Of a stretch of 64,000 bases of DNA, positions 38,101 to 50,073 are shown piece after piece. The notes beneath the pieces are model-generated. The model was not told the origin of the DNA. It was given only the letters and a program-made list of their open reading frames with translations, and searched no databases. How positions within the stretch are numbered: the first letter of the stretch is position 1; every line of letters starts with the position of its first letter. A program made the position numbers and the translations under genes. The stretch is taken from the NCBI GenBank assembly GCA_028023455.1, contig JAQFVV010006628.1, positions 186,001-250,000 of the forward strand, read 5' to 3'. Source of the DNA: Epiperipatus broadwayi (taxonomy: Eukaryota > Onychophora > Udeonychophora > Euonychophora > Peripatidae).

Positions 38101-39279
38101 ACTTAATTAAAATACTGTATACTGTACTATTAAATATTTTTTCTTCTATTAGAAACAATTTATTTTATTTCAGAGCCATCTATGATAAGCTTATGTAATC
38201 AAAAGATATTTAATGGTAGTGCTGTTAAATCCATACCTATTAATATCTTCTCAATATTTCCAAACCAGTTCTTTATCTACAGTCCTAGAAAAATGAGATG
38301 CAATAGATACATGATTCTCACTGTCAAATGCCATGAGCCAGACAAATGTGAGAGAGTGAATGATATACTAGATATGAATTTAAAATTATAAATGGCTCTG
38401 AAGCAGAATAAAGAGAATTAATTCTGGGAGCATATAATAAGCATTGATTATGTAATGTTTTCCCCTCCATTCTTCTAACTTTTTTGCAATCTGTGATACA
38501 GGATAAAAGAAAAATAATGGCATACAATTTTTTTTTTAAAAAAAGTAGTCATTAGGCAATCTAAACACAAAGGAAAACTTAAAGCAATACTATCAATAAT
38601 TTACAAATGGAGACATGAAATTTTAATTTGACTTCTCCAAGTTAAGACTCAAACTAGGGCTTTAGGCAGTCTAGAAGTATTTGGATTATCAACTTCTTTT
38701 AATCAACAAAAAGTATGGTGAGATATTTTTCACTGAACAAAAACTACTATATTTTTGATCATCATAAATTCCCATTAATTCAAATATTTCAATTTATGGA
38801 AGATAATGACATGGGTAATGATTCACTCATATACTGTACATTATAACACATAATGTAGATTCAAGTTATTCACTTTAATGTTGATACATAATAAATGTGA
38901 AAACAATTCTTTATTGTTCTAAAATAATTTTCCTTATCCTACATAAATATCACCATCTAGTTTCCTAAATGGAATAATATCATCACTTGATTATTCACCT
39001 ATGCATCTAGTCTCTGACTCTTACAATGTGATTTACCAATATATGGTTTGAACCTTAATTATGTTGAATGACAACAATTATATACTCAATTTGACTAACA
39101 TTATATGCTATATTTAAATAGAATCCAATCAATACATTATTCATTATATTTATCAAGACAATTTCATTTATTTATTAAGAAAATGATTTCACAATTAATT
39201 ATATTTAAAAGCAATTTGATCTGACATATTGTTTTATTCAAATTGTTTAATTCATAAGCATGTTAGTGTTTTTCTGAAG
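32171..39279. other. Seven kilobases of AT-rich sequence without supported features
   Basis: Homopolymer runs (34972-34984, 35509-35530, 36828-36843) and short frames only. Around 37180-37420 the sequence is more complex and has an acceptor-like TTTCTTTCTTTGTAG, but no coding frame follows. Confidence 0.45.
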
Positions 39280-40140
39280 GTTTGTTTTATAGCATTTTAG
39301 TTGTATTTATATATATTGAACTATTTCCATTGTCTAATATTAAGTATCGAATATCTTTAAAAAAATTAACTTTATTTAAAGTTTTAGTTACATTCAACTG
39401 TTACTAATAGCATAGAGGTTAGTATATGCATAACATTCTGAGTGATATTATTCTCCCTTCTTCAGGTGTTGTTGGACTAACCAGTGACAGTATTAGCATG
39501 AGAATCAAACCAGAACCTTAGATTCTTGAATATTGAATTTTAATATAATGCGCTAATCAAGTGAGCCATCCTGTCAAAGACAACAGTCAGTAGAAATTTC
39601 ATATAATTATCTATGAGATTCCTCTTGATTTCTCCATTTTTCCCTAAGAGCAATATTGATTAGTGGTTTTCATACATTATATATAGTCACATTAGATTGA
39701 ATTATAGGGTTATTCGCCATTGCCATATGAGCAGTACAACAAATGGCTCACATGATAATGGTGAATAACCTCATAAGTCAACCTACTGTGACTATACATA
39801 CTGTATGGAAGCTACTAATCAATTTTATTCTTAGGAAAAAGTGGAGAAATAATTGGAATCTCATAAATAATTGTATAAAATACAGACTGTTGCATTTGGG
39901 AGGATGGCTTAGCTGGTTGAAGTGGTGCCTTAAAGTTCAATATTCAAGAATCTCCAAATTTTAATTCCCATGCTAGTATTGCCAATGTTCAAGTCAACAG
40001 CACCTAAAAAAGAGAAGAGAATAATACCACCCAAACATTACTAACAAACAGTTGAATGAAATTGAAAATTGAAATAAAATTAAATTTTTCTAAGACATTC
40101 AATATTTAATATTAGACGATGGACATAGTTTAATACATAA
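39280..40140. mobile_element. P1 Penelope-like element, inverted pair of 3' regions
   Basis: The minus-strand half (39280-39728) has the P1 end (GTGTTTTTCTGAAGGTTTG), the tail, the tRNA-like module (about 39490-39590) and the last GIY-YIG codons. From 39729 the same region runs on the plus strand (LISQPTVTIHTVWKLLINFI, then the tRNA-like module at 39897-39980, then the tail). The two arms meet head to head at about 39728. Both are truncated near the same P1 position. The hammerhead core is recognisable (CTGAAGAAGGGAG) but degraded. Confidence 0.8.
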
Positions 40141-40924
40141 ATGTATTTACAGAGTATTTCCAATGAATGTTTACAATATTTGTTGATATGGAGTTTATTT
40201 TTTACATAAATGATTTATTTGAATATTATGCATATAGTTATTCACATAAACATTAAAAAAGATATGACCTTAAAAATAGAATATATCAACTTATTAATAA
40301 TGAGATAAAAAGCTCAAAAATCCATCAGAAAATAATGATCCCTTAACAATCCTTTCCAAAAAGTGGAAAATAGAGGAAACAATTTTGCTGCAGAAAAATA
40401 TGATAATGACTAAAAAAAGATTAACTTAAATAGCGAAAAATTGGAGAATTTGTAGAGAATTTTAATGTCAAAAAATTAGATGTGAAGCTCTTTAAGTTTT
40501 TTATAAAATAAATAAGTAAAAATTCAAAGTCAAGTTTTGTAAGAATTAGCCTTAATCAAAATATATGTAAAGGATAAATTTTGAAGATAATATTTGATAA
40601 AAAATAAGGAAAAAGAAACAATTTTTGCCAAAGTTAAAAGATGATGTTTAGCAGGAAATTGTGTACATTATATGCTATCACATCATAATAACTATGGTAA
40701 TATGATATATGGTATGTTTTTACCTTTTTACCTATCACTTATTCTATATTGAAATTTTATACATTTGACTAAAGATGCAATTTTCATACTTTATAATAAA
40801 AAATAATAAAACTGAGAAAATATAATCATAAAATAAAAATAAAAAGTTTAAAAAGTAATCATTTTCAATGTTACAAATTTTAAATTTATTTGTAAATTGT
40901 TTATTTCCATAAGGAAGTTTAAAA

Positions 40925-41026
40925 CACTAAACATCACATGATCACCATTTCTTATGCTTACTCATAATTGTTATTAAAACAGGCAAAACTCTCCATACAA
41001 TAGTGCCACTCAGAGTTGACTGTTTT
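40925..41026. mobile_element. Minimal X insertion, 102 bp, with perfect 14-bp target duplication
   Basis: Flanked by AAGGAAGTTTAAAA at 40911-40924 and 41027-41040. It contains only the X junction region (AACATCACATGATCACCATT ... GGCAAAACTCTCCATACAAT) and no hammerhead. The exact duplication shows this short piece inserted as such. Confidence 0.85.
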
Positions 41027-41429
41027 AAGGAAGTTTAAAATAAAAATTTTATTTATATTTCTAAATTGTACTATAAAAAATAACGTTCTGCTTATTATAA
41101 TTAACAGCTTGTTGCATGTATAAAAGTCATAACATTTTATTATTTCATGTTTAATCTTAGTCATAGATTGAAATCACTCATTTAAAGGGGTCTTTTTTTC
41201 TAACAATATAAATATTATATTATATAATAATTTATTTTCAAATTTGTATTTAATATTAATTTTGATGTACAATTATACCTATTACATTAGTGGTTACATT
41301 TGGACAATTTATGCACACACGAACATGCATATAATTATATCTTGGATTATTTCTATTATTTAATCTTAATGTTAAAAGTTTTTTTTAAAAAAAATCAGAC
41401 TTTAATTAAACTTTTTAAATACATTGAAT

Positions 41430-41830
41430 GGTGATTAACAGCACATGTGTTAGTGTATAATGTTCTGAGTGGTATTATTCTTCTCTCTTCAGATAGTGCT
41501 GGCTTGACTAGTGACAGGAGTAGCATGGAAATTGAATCCGAAAGCCTTAAATTCATAAATACTGAATTTTAATTGATGCTATAATAGAGATTGACAAATC
41601 AAATGGCTTTATTGTCTGGGAGTTCATAAGAAACTGAAGCACCAGAAGTACCAGCATTAAAATCGATCTGAGAAATTTATCATTCAGAATGTGATCCAAA
41701 CTGCAAAGGGCATTAGACTGATTTACGAAATTATGAACAGCTTCTTTAAATTTTCTTTCTACATTTTTGCCCCACAGTCCAATACTTTGGATTTTTCCTC
41801 ATCAAACATATATTGATTAATACTGTAACA
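41430..41830 (-). pseudogene. PLE 3' remnant related to P1
   Basis: Minus strand: GIY-YIG C-terminal residues like GKNVERKFKEAVHNF near 41710-41775, then tRNA-like traces, then a CTGAAGAGAGAAGAATAATA hammerhead-like segment near 41495. More diverged from P1 than the other copies, so possibly a sister family. Confidence 0.55.
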
Positions 41831-42712
41831 GTATGGAAAATAGAGGTTAATAAAAGAAAATCTGAGGCAACAATGTTCCACAATTGGGTTGCCAAATAGT
41901 GGCCCCACTAGTTGGGTAACAACTGTAACCGTACATCATATTAAAGCTGAAATATGAGTAGACAGGAAATCATGATCATCCCCAAATAAAATTAAAAAAT
42001 TAATTATAAAAGGAATAAGCATAAAATATCAACATGTAACTAACTATAAGTTCACTAGCATTATACAAAAGTAAAAATCATTCATCATCGTGAATGATCA
42101 ACAATAAAAATTAATCACAGCTAAATGTAGAGCAGCAATACAAACAATAATTATCTGGTTTCACATACTTAGATGCTACTCCATCAAAATACAACAATAA
42201 GTCCAATAATACTGAAATACTAAAACATTAGGACCATCATCAATGCTCTGGCCACTTAATACTAATAATGTACTGGTTCAACTATAAATTGATTTCTAAA
42301 AAAATAATAAAATGAAATATATGCATGGAGTTTAAAGGATATCCCTTTGTGCCAACCAGAATTAGAAGTAATGAAATCATCAAATGAATGTTCATAACAC
42401 TAAACATAAACCATATGCCATATAATTAACAATTATGCACAAATCTAGTTCAGAAAGCAAGAACTCTATAAACTATTATTATGAGCAAGAGATAAATAAA
42501 TAAACCAGATTATTATAAATCACTTCAAATAATTTCTAGATTTACCCTTTTATAAGTAAATAATTTTATTGGGATCATTTATAAAAAATATGTCATGAAA
42601 TAAAGTCACACACATTGCAATTAATGAAATAGGAATGGAATATCATAAAGAAATTAAGACTAAAAAATATTTTTTAAACAATTATTTAATAACCAATTGA
42701 TTAACAATAAAT

Positions 42713-44694
42713 GGTTCTAGTAAACTATTAACTGTGCAGCCTTTGGTGGCACTGTTTCTGTGTAAAAACACAGAATTATACCGCTTTCGTGGCTGAACCT
42801 ACGGCTAATATACGAGTGATCATTAATATACGAGTAGATCATATGTAGTGGTTATAATATGTGGCCAATTCTTCTGCATTCAATAACACTATGTCTACTA
42901 ACAATACTATGATCGTATAGTTTGCCACTGATTTCAATTGCAGGTTGAATTCCTATGCATATTGACAGAATTTGTATTGTCACTAGAATTTAAGATGAGA
43001 GTGTTAGCATTGTCATCTTTTTCAAGTGTTTATTTGTTGATGTTTATGATTTTCTGTATTACCCAACTGAAAGATTTTTGCATACTAGTAATTTTCAGTG
43101 TATTCTTGATATTTGTCAAAAAAATTTTTTTGGCTAATTTTGGCTTTTTTGGGGGTCAAAAAAGACAAAATACAATTTCTCAAGCTTTCTGGCAGACGAT
43201 TGGAGTTGTTTGCGGAAAAATACCGTTTCTGTCGTGACTCGGACAAGAGTTGAAAAAAAAGAACAAAATGTCTATCACGTTATTATATTTGTGGGATGTC
43301 CCAAACAGAGAAAGTGAGGCAGTTGCATTTTTGCAAGCCCAAAACATCCTGCCATTCGTTACAGTTGATTTAGTTTAGTCATATGTGGTTAATAAATTTA
43401 TTTTCTGGAAAGAATTTGTGTTTTGTTTGCGATTATTTTTATCTGTAAATCATGTAATTAACACCCAGAATGACAGTGTTAAAAAGGGGCGGTGTAGTTT
43501 GTTGGACATCTCTTGATTGATTGTTTTTTTTTTTTAAAAAAAAAAAAATACTTCTTCTTTTGACATACCTATTCGTTCCGTTTAGAAGCAAAAAAATGTT
43601 TTTTGTTGTTGTTGTTTTAAATCAATAAACAGCACGTTAAGTAGATTTTAAAAATGAACCCGAGCTAATTTTTGTTGTTAAAAAAGAATCAAAATACCGG
43701 ACGTTTTATTTGTTGTGAAAACAAAAAATCTTTAACAAACTTGTATGACTCTTAAAAAACAAAAATAAATAAATCCTACAAAATGTAACAAAACCGGTTA
43801 ACATACATATTTTTTGTGTTAAAAAAACAATACCGCGATTGACTTTTTGGTTTTTGTTTTGGACGTTTTATTTGTTATTATTAAAAAAATCAAAACCCAC
43901 CGCCAAAGAAAAACAAACCTGTATTTATAAATCTAAGAGAAAAAAGGAAGTCCCGTTTTATTTATTATTATTAAAAAAAACAAAAAAATCAAAACCCCGT
44001 TTTATTTGTTATTATTAAAAAAAAAAAATCAAAACACGCCGCCCCCAAAAAAACCCTGTATTTATAAATGTAAGATAAAATACCAAACAATTCTTTTTGT
44101 TTATAAGCAAATACGGACATCTGAGGCAGAGTTTGTCAGACAGGTTTGAATTTTTTGTTGCTAAATCAATCAACAGCAAACCCCCTCATTTTTAACATAA
44201 TTCAAAAAGAAAGTGTCAATTCTAATTTTAAATAACAACAACAAAAAAAAATAAAGTTGTATGTAAAGCAAATTGTGTATATTTGAAATATTCCAAAAAA
44301 AAGTTAAAACTGTCCCTTATTACTTTGACATGTATTGAATCCAAAACAAAAAAATAAAAGACGTCTGTAAAAAAGAAACAGTAGATTTAGAATGGAAATC
44401 CTCCCCCCCCCCCAAATAAAGGCGTATGTCAAAAATTATGTACTTTTGAGATCCAAAAAAAAGGTCAAAGTCTCCTTTATAGTTTGAAATTTATCAAATG
44501 AAAACCAAAAAAATAATTATGTCCAAAACAAACAACAACAATATATTAAATATTAAAAAAAAAAATTACAGCCGTATGTCAAAATACGATCTATTAGATA
44601 AAAAAAATCTAGCGGCCCAGTAATGTTATAACACTCTGTTTTTAACTAGAAACAGCGCCACCAAAGTCTGCAGAGTTAATAGTTTACTAGAACC
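42713..44694 (+). mobile_element. Merlin-like DNA transposon, 1982 bp, internally decayed
   Basis: The left terminus GGTTCTAGTAAACTATTAAC and the reverse complement of the right terminus align for about 65 bp (…CTTTGGTGGC.CTGTTTCT). Flanks are CAATAAAT (42705-42712) and CAATAAAC (44695-44702), an 8-bp duplication with one mismatch. Termini share GGTNCTAGT with the element at 8678-9871. Most of the interior is T/A homopolymer-rich, but it retains a piece resembling a Merlin/ISXO2-type transposase. Termini beginning GG, an 8-bp TSD and that fragment together support Merlin. Confidence 0.82.
43268..43378 (+). pseudogene. Putative N-terminal fragment of a Merlin/ISXO2-like transposase
   Basis: A 36-codon frame containing LYLWDVPNRESEAVAFLQAQ followed by NILP. 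ISXO2-like transposases commonly start with an E-A-hydrophobic-FLQ...G-hydrophobic-L-P type segment before a Cys pair. The frame stops right after it, and no catalytic DDE segment is visible in the rest of the element. The match is by recollection of the family and is short. Confidence 0.5.
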
Positions 44695-44702
44695 CAATAA
44701 AC

Positions 44703-46464
44703 AAAAACAATGACATGATAGTATAAAATTTTAAATGGTCATTCCATCAAAATATATATTTTCATAAAAATTATAATCAATCAGTAGATTTCTATTCTTA
44801 ATTAACTTTTAATTTATTAAGTTATTTCTTTAAATAATAAACTAAGTAAGAGTTGAAAAAACAACAATTTTAAAATCAAAGATAATCTTTGATTTAGCTT
44901 AATTAACCTTTTGTTAACCATGTTTTTAAAAAAAATTAACTTTACAATAAATTAAATTTTCTATAAACTATCATTATTTTGAAAAGAAAATTGACTGGAT
45001 TTTAAAAAATGTTTCACAATTTATAAATATTAATTTAATGAAAAACAAGAAAGAAAATTATTTTTATCAATAAAAATTTAGTTTGCACACACAAAATAAC
45101 ACCTTTAACCATAACTTTGTTTTCTATGGAGTCCTTCCATCCAGTTACAATTTCCAGTTTGTCCAATTGTGTATTTTCTTGAAGGTTTCTAGACATGTAT
45201 TGTCCTTTTCAGAGTGTGCACTAATGCCAGGTATAAAAAAAATAGCAAATTTTATCCATTTCTTTCTGCTAAAATTTCCAAGTGAGATTAATGCAGAGAT
45301 TCATGCTCTTAGTTGAAGACAAGGTTTTAGATTACTTTAGGTGTTAACATCTTCCATATATTTTTATCCCAGTGAAGGTAGGTTACATTAAGGAAAATGA
45401 TGTCAAGCTTTTAGCTGAATTTAGCATATGGTTCTCATTGTAGAAACCATTTTTATGACTAAACTCATAGTATGCTAAAAGCTTGATTAAAACATTGGTT
45501 ATTCTATGCAATAGCTTGGTTAACATTCCTATTGGCAAGAGCTTAGTAAAGACTTCTTTCTTCTTTATCAGCTAGATTGACTTGATTTCTCTCTCTTCAA
45601 CAGCTATGTTAAGAACAACTACTTACTAGATACTTGGGGTTTTTGACTTAGTCACACACCCATATTTTTTTCTAGAACAATCGTGACTACAAGCCAATTG
45701 CAATCTGTCTCTAACCTGATCATTTTTATAACAACCAATTAGGTAAATTTTTACCAAATACAATTGTTCAGCTATTTCCCTCATTAATCATAGACATTGA
45801 AAAATAAGTCAAACTTAAATTAACATCATAACATTCTTTGCATTCCTTTCTAATTAAAAAAAATTTTCTTCCAAAAAAGAAAAACAAGTTTAGTTAATTA
45901 CACTGATTTGATTTTAATAAAGAGACATAAAAGGAAAACAAAACATCTCTAATGAAAAATAAAATTTACCAAAAGTATTAAAATCTTATTTTGTTTTTTC
46001 TTTTTAAAAATACTTTTAAACATGAAACTTTATCTCTCTTAAAAGGTTAAAATTAAATATTAAACAATTTACTAAAAATAAAAAGTTTTCTTTTTGTTAT
46101 CTCTTGGTATATTTTTTTTAATTAAAAGAATGTGATAATTAAATAAAATTATTGAAGAGAGAAACAAAAAACTTATTTATATAATTTTATACTTTTCTCT
46201 CTCTTCTACCAACATTTACAATTTACAATACATAATAAATATTGCATGTTACAATTTAAGAAAAGGTTTGACAATTATTTAAAAAAATTTCTCGGATGTT
46301 CCTACTATCGTGTTGGATGGAAAATAAAATATTTAACCAATTTCATATATGCATAATAAAATTAAATACTATTTTCCCCATTAATTAAATGACCCTAAAC
46401 TAAACCTGAGGAACATGCTATCAACTTATCTAATTATTTTTAATACAGCTATGTAGCCAACTGG
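44703..46464. other. No supported feature
   Basis: The 45083-45316 frame and its surroundings have somewhat balanced composition but no recognisable domain. Confidence 0.4.
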
Positions 46465-47490
46465 TTACAATACATACATGGTCTGCTACTTCAAATGTTT
46501 TTTTCTTGTAATCTTCAGTCTGTGCTCTTTCAATCACTTTTCAATGGGGCAACTGATTCAATAACATACATTCTTCTAAATTCATATACATTTTGTAGAT
46601 GCAGTTTTTTTTATTTTCCACTACTTCAAGTATAGGGATTATGATAGCTTGTGGCATGCTATGGCTTTGGAAAATTATTCTGATGTTATATTGATTGTAA
46701 ATTTTATATATTTTTCCTGATATGTATAAATACATCATAGTACCTATAATTTTTTTTAATAATTAAAAAAAGCATTGAAAGAAAAATCAACTACAGATAC
46801 TGTTGTCTATCCATATATATCAGGGATAGCAGACAAAATCAGAAATTGCAATCAATATAACATCAAAACAAATGCATATAGGTGAATGAGGAAGAATGTA
46901 TTTTAGTATCATCAGTTATCCTATTAAAAAGTGAAGGAAAAATCATAAAATGATGACTAGAGGGAAAAACAGATATATCTAAAGTATTAGACTATAAATG
47001 TATTAATAAATATACGTTGGATTAAAAAAAATATTAGACAGAGAAAAAAAATACAAGAAAGACAAATTTAAAGAAGCTACTCACATGACCATGGCAAACA
47101 AATGTCTTAAATCATTCGTGTAGTAATTCATAAAATCATATTTAGAAATCACTTATTACCATTTGTTTCTTGAGAAAAATTGGAGAAATCAGGAAGATTA
47201 CGGCAGATAAGTATACAAAACTTCTATTGGCTGTTTCTTTTGATAGAATTGCCTAATTGTTTATAATGTTACTCTAAATTCAATACTCATGAATCTAAAG
47301 TTCCCTGGTTTGATTCACACATGCTAGTATTGTCAGGCCAGTAACATCTGAAATAGGTAAAGAGAATAATACCACTTGAAAGGTTAAATTATATAACCTG
47401 ATCTGAATATATTTGGAAAATTTATATAAAATTGTAATTTTTTAAAAAACATTTAATATTTAATATTAAATGATAGAAATAGACCAACAT
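46465..47490. pseudogene. P1 Penelope-like element, inverted GIY-YIG remnants
   Basis: 46465-46762 is the minus-strand P1 linker and GIY-YIG start (equivalent to 50305-50600). 46765-47490 is the plus-strand P1 from the same point to the tail, including ADKIRNCNQYNI, a degraded GIY-YIG, the tRNA-like remnant near 47250-47330 and the tail. The arms meet at about 46763. Many stops. Confidence 0.75.
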
Positions 47491-47499
47491 TTGATTATA

Positions 47500-49288
47500 A
47501 TACTATTCATCATAAAACATTAAACAAACATACATCTATATAGTATTTTTCTGAAGATTTGTAATGATGGTATTTTAGTTGTATTTATATATTAGACCAT
47601 TTCTATCATCTAATATTAAGTATTGAATGTCTTTAGAAAAATTTAAATTTTTTAAAATCTTTTAATTACATTCAACTGTTAGTAATAGCACACAGGTAAG
47701 AATCATTGTATCAAAACCTAATGTTAGTTCTCAAAATTTGCCTTGCCAAAATTTATCAAAATTTCTTCTGAAGGATCTCAGCCCTATGGCACACAATTTT
47801 CAGTCCTTTGTCAGGAATTCTAAACACTGTAGAATTAATCAAGAACACAAAAATTGAAAGATCAGACAAACTACTAAGCTTTGATGTGGAAATTTTATTC
47901 ACAAATGTACCATGTGAAGAAGCATTGTCTATTGTAAAAAAAATATTACATGGAGATAATAGTTTATAAACCAGAACATCTCTTTCTACTGATAGTATAA
48001 CCAAACTATTAACATTCTATAAAACAACAACCTACTTTAAATACAATGGAGACTTTTTCCAACAAAATCAATGAATTATTATGAGCTCACCATTGTCAAC
48101 TCTGATTAGCATTATTTACATGGAAGACCTTGAAATCTCAACCATAAAGACTACTCCATGTCAACCTATAGTTTGGCTTTACTATGTTGATGATACATTT
48201 GTTGTATAAACACATAGTGGAGTACTACTACAAACTTTCTTCAAACACAACAACATATGCCCTTTATTTAAATTCACAGCAGGGTCAGAACAAAAACAAA
48301 AATTAGCATTCTTTGATGTTCTTGTGACAAGACTCTCTCATTGCAAAATCAAAACTATAGTTGACAGAAAATCCTCACATACAGGAAAATACTTAGCATA
48401 TAAATCCTATCACACTACAAACACAAAATATGAAGTAATATTATAACTACAGAACAGAGCAAAAGAAATTTATTCAGAAACCTGTGATTTGAAAAAAAAA
48501 GACCTATGTAAAACAAACTCTTATGAAAAATGGTTATCCATCAGCAATTATTAAAAAAACTTTAAATAGACAACAAAAAGAACCATCAACAGAAAAAACA
48601 ATTGTTGCTACTGTAGTGTATCCATGCATAGCAAAAATAGCAGACAAATTTTTAAAAATCTGCAATCAGTACAGAACAGCTTTCCAGAACCATACCACAC
48701 TATGAAAAATTCTAACATCTACAAAGCCCAAACTTGAAATGCTGAAAAGCAAAAACTTTATCTATGAAATGTTGTGTGAATGTGGATATATATTGGTGAA
48801 ATTAGAAGCCACATTGAAAAGTGATTGCAAAAGCACAAAGTGATGATTAGAAGAGAGAAAACTGGTGTCTAAGGTAGCAGACCATGTATGTACCAATGAA
48901 CATATGTCCAAATGGGAAAATACAAAAATATTGGATAGAGAACAAAAGGTACAAAAAAGAAAATTCAAAAAAGCTGCTGACATGGCAATGACAAATAAGC
49001 CAATAAGTCAACCTAGTGTGCATATACAAAATATGTGGGAACAACTCTCCAACTTTGCTCTTATGAAAAAGTGGAAAAATCAGGAGGAATCTCATCTATA
49101 AGTATATGAAATTTCTACAGACTGTTGCCTTTAGCATGTTGACTCAGTTGGTTAGAACATTACCTTCAAATTCAATATTCAAGAATCTAAGAGTCCTGAT
49201 TTGATTCCCATGCTAAAACTGTTGCTGGTCAGATCAGTAACAATGGAAGAAGAAAAGAGAATAATAACTTTTGAAATCTTCTGCATAT
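47500..49288 (+). pseudogene. P1 Penelope-like element copy, plus strand, with inverted tail at its 5' side
   Basis: 47500-47705 is an inverted P1 tail. From about 47706 the plus-strand protein begins near the end of the conserved N-terminal RT block. It then runs through motif A (near 47870), motif B (MSSPLSTLISIIYMEDLE-like, near 48080), motif C (YYVDDTFVV, near 48180), FFDVLVTRLSHCKIKTIV, then the linker (48523-48705) and GIY-YIG (CIYEI-type start at about 48755, C-terminus 48865-49101). A tRNA-like module follows at about 49133-49215. Multiple stops and frameshifts. The tail is cut off at 49288 where P2 begins. Confidence 0.8.
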
Positions 49289-49404
49289 TAGGGCCTTTTT
49301 AAAATACACTTTTCTAATATAATCACATGACCCTTATATCTATCAATATTCCCTCTAATGTCCATTTTATATAATCATTTTACATAATCACATAACGTAT
49401 TTAC

Positions 49405-49465
49405 TAACTGAAACACAGGCTTATTATACACCTGTGTCTATATATGTAATATATAGGGTATAATG
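49405..49465. repeat. Head segment of repeat Y inside the P2 tail
   Basis: ACTGAAACACAGGCTTATTA through TATATGTAATATATAGGGTA matches the head of Y2 (12766-12825). It interrupts the P2 tail, which is continuous at 58885-58945. It looks like a very short Y insertion. Confidence 0.65.
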
Positions 49466-49756
49466 TACTTACATATATATATATACTCCCCCCCCCCAAT
49501 TAAAGATGAATTAAAAATTGAACTGCAATCAAAACTTAATAATGTGATAAATATTAAAAAAGGTTATAATAAAAAAATGGAAAAAAAAGTGTATTATAAA
49601 AAAAAATTATAGAAAAGATGAATAACGAGAGATTGATAATAACATGTGAAGACAAAGGTAATAGCTATATTTTTATATTGGACTATTTCCATCATCTAAT
49701 ATGTGTGTTGAATGTCTTTAGAAAAGTTTAATTTTAGTTAAATATTCCAAATGCAT

Positions 49757-49915
49757 TCAACTGTTAGTAATATCACAGCAAACAGGTTAGTATATGCACC
49801 AACTGTTAGTAATATCACAGCAAACAAATGTTAATAATATCACAGCAAACAGGTTAGTATATGCACTAACTGTTAGTAATATCACAGCAAACAGGTTAGT
49901 ATATGCACAATGTTT
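49757..49915. repeat. Tandem repeats of about 45 bp in the P1 tail, left arm
   Basis: Units of AACTGTTAGTAATATCACAG / CAAACAGGTTAGTATATGCA repeated about 3.5 times, one of them internally shortened. The right arm has the mirrored series at 56615-56770 with the same shortened unit, so the arms share a recent template. Confidence 0.85.
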
Positions 49916-49945
49916 CGAGAGGTATTTTTCTCACCTCTTCTTCAG
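49907..49945 (-). ncRNA. Hammerhead-like core in the P1 tail (left arm)
   Basis: Minus strand: CTGAAGA (rc of 49939-49945), stem II AGAGGT/ACCTCT with a GAGAAAAAT loop, then CGAAAC (GAAAC at 49912-49916 rc) and ATTGTG. A two-pair stem III (AC/GT, loop ATT) is possible, but the base at the cleavage position would be G, which is not favoured in hammerheads. Fits the minimal hammerheads described in Penelope-like elements. Activity is doubtful. Confidence 0.6.
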
Positions 49946-49974
49946 GTGTTGCTGGCCTGACCAGTGACAGTACT

Positions 49975-50056
49975 GGCATGGGATTCGAACCTGGGTCCTT
50001 AGATTTTTGATTATTGAAATTTAAGGTAATGCTCTAACCAACTGAGCCATCCTGCC
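49975..50056 (-). promoter_or_regulatory. tRNA-like module (A box and B box) in the P1 tail, left arm
   Basis: Read on the minus strand from GGCAGGATGG. The A box TGGCTCAGTTGG (50038-50049) and B box GGTTCGAATCC (49981-49991) match RNA polymerase III internal promoter consensus, and GGCA...TGCC can close an acceptor-like stem. The D arm GCTC...GAGC pairs. No anticodon stem forms, so it is tRNA-derived, not a tRNA. The same module sits at the same place in every P1 copy here. Confidence 0.75.
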
Positions 50057-50073
50057 AAAGGCAACAATATGTA

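Noticed and set aside
42938-43237. 99-codon hydrophobic frame in the second Merlin-like element
   Set aside because: Phe/Ile/Leu-rich composition follows from T-rich sequence. No domain, and it runs into but does not match the transposase relic in another frame.
48762-49095. Minus-strand frames of 73-82 codons, also 50160-50485 and 56102-56365
   Set aside because: Antisense shadows of the GIY-YIG domain. They recur wherever P1 does.
49975-50056. A functional tRNA gene
   Set aside because: A and B boxes are good but no anticodon stem-loop forms, and the module is part of every P1 tail.
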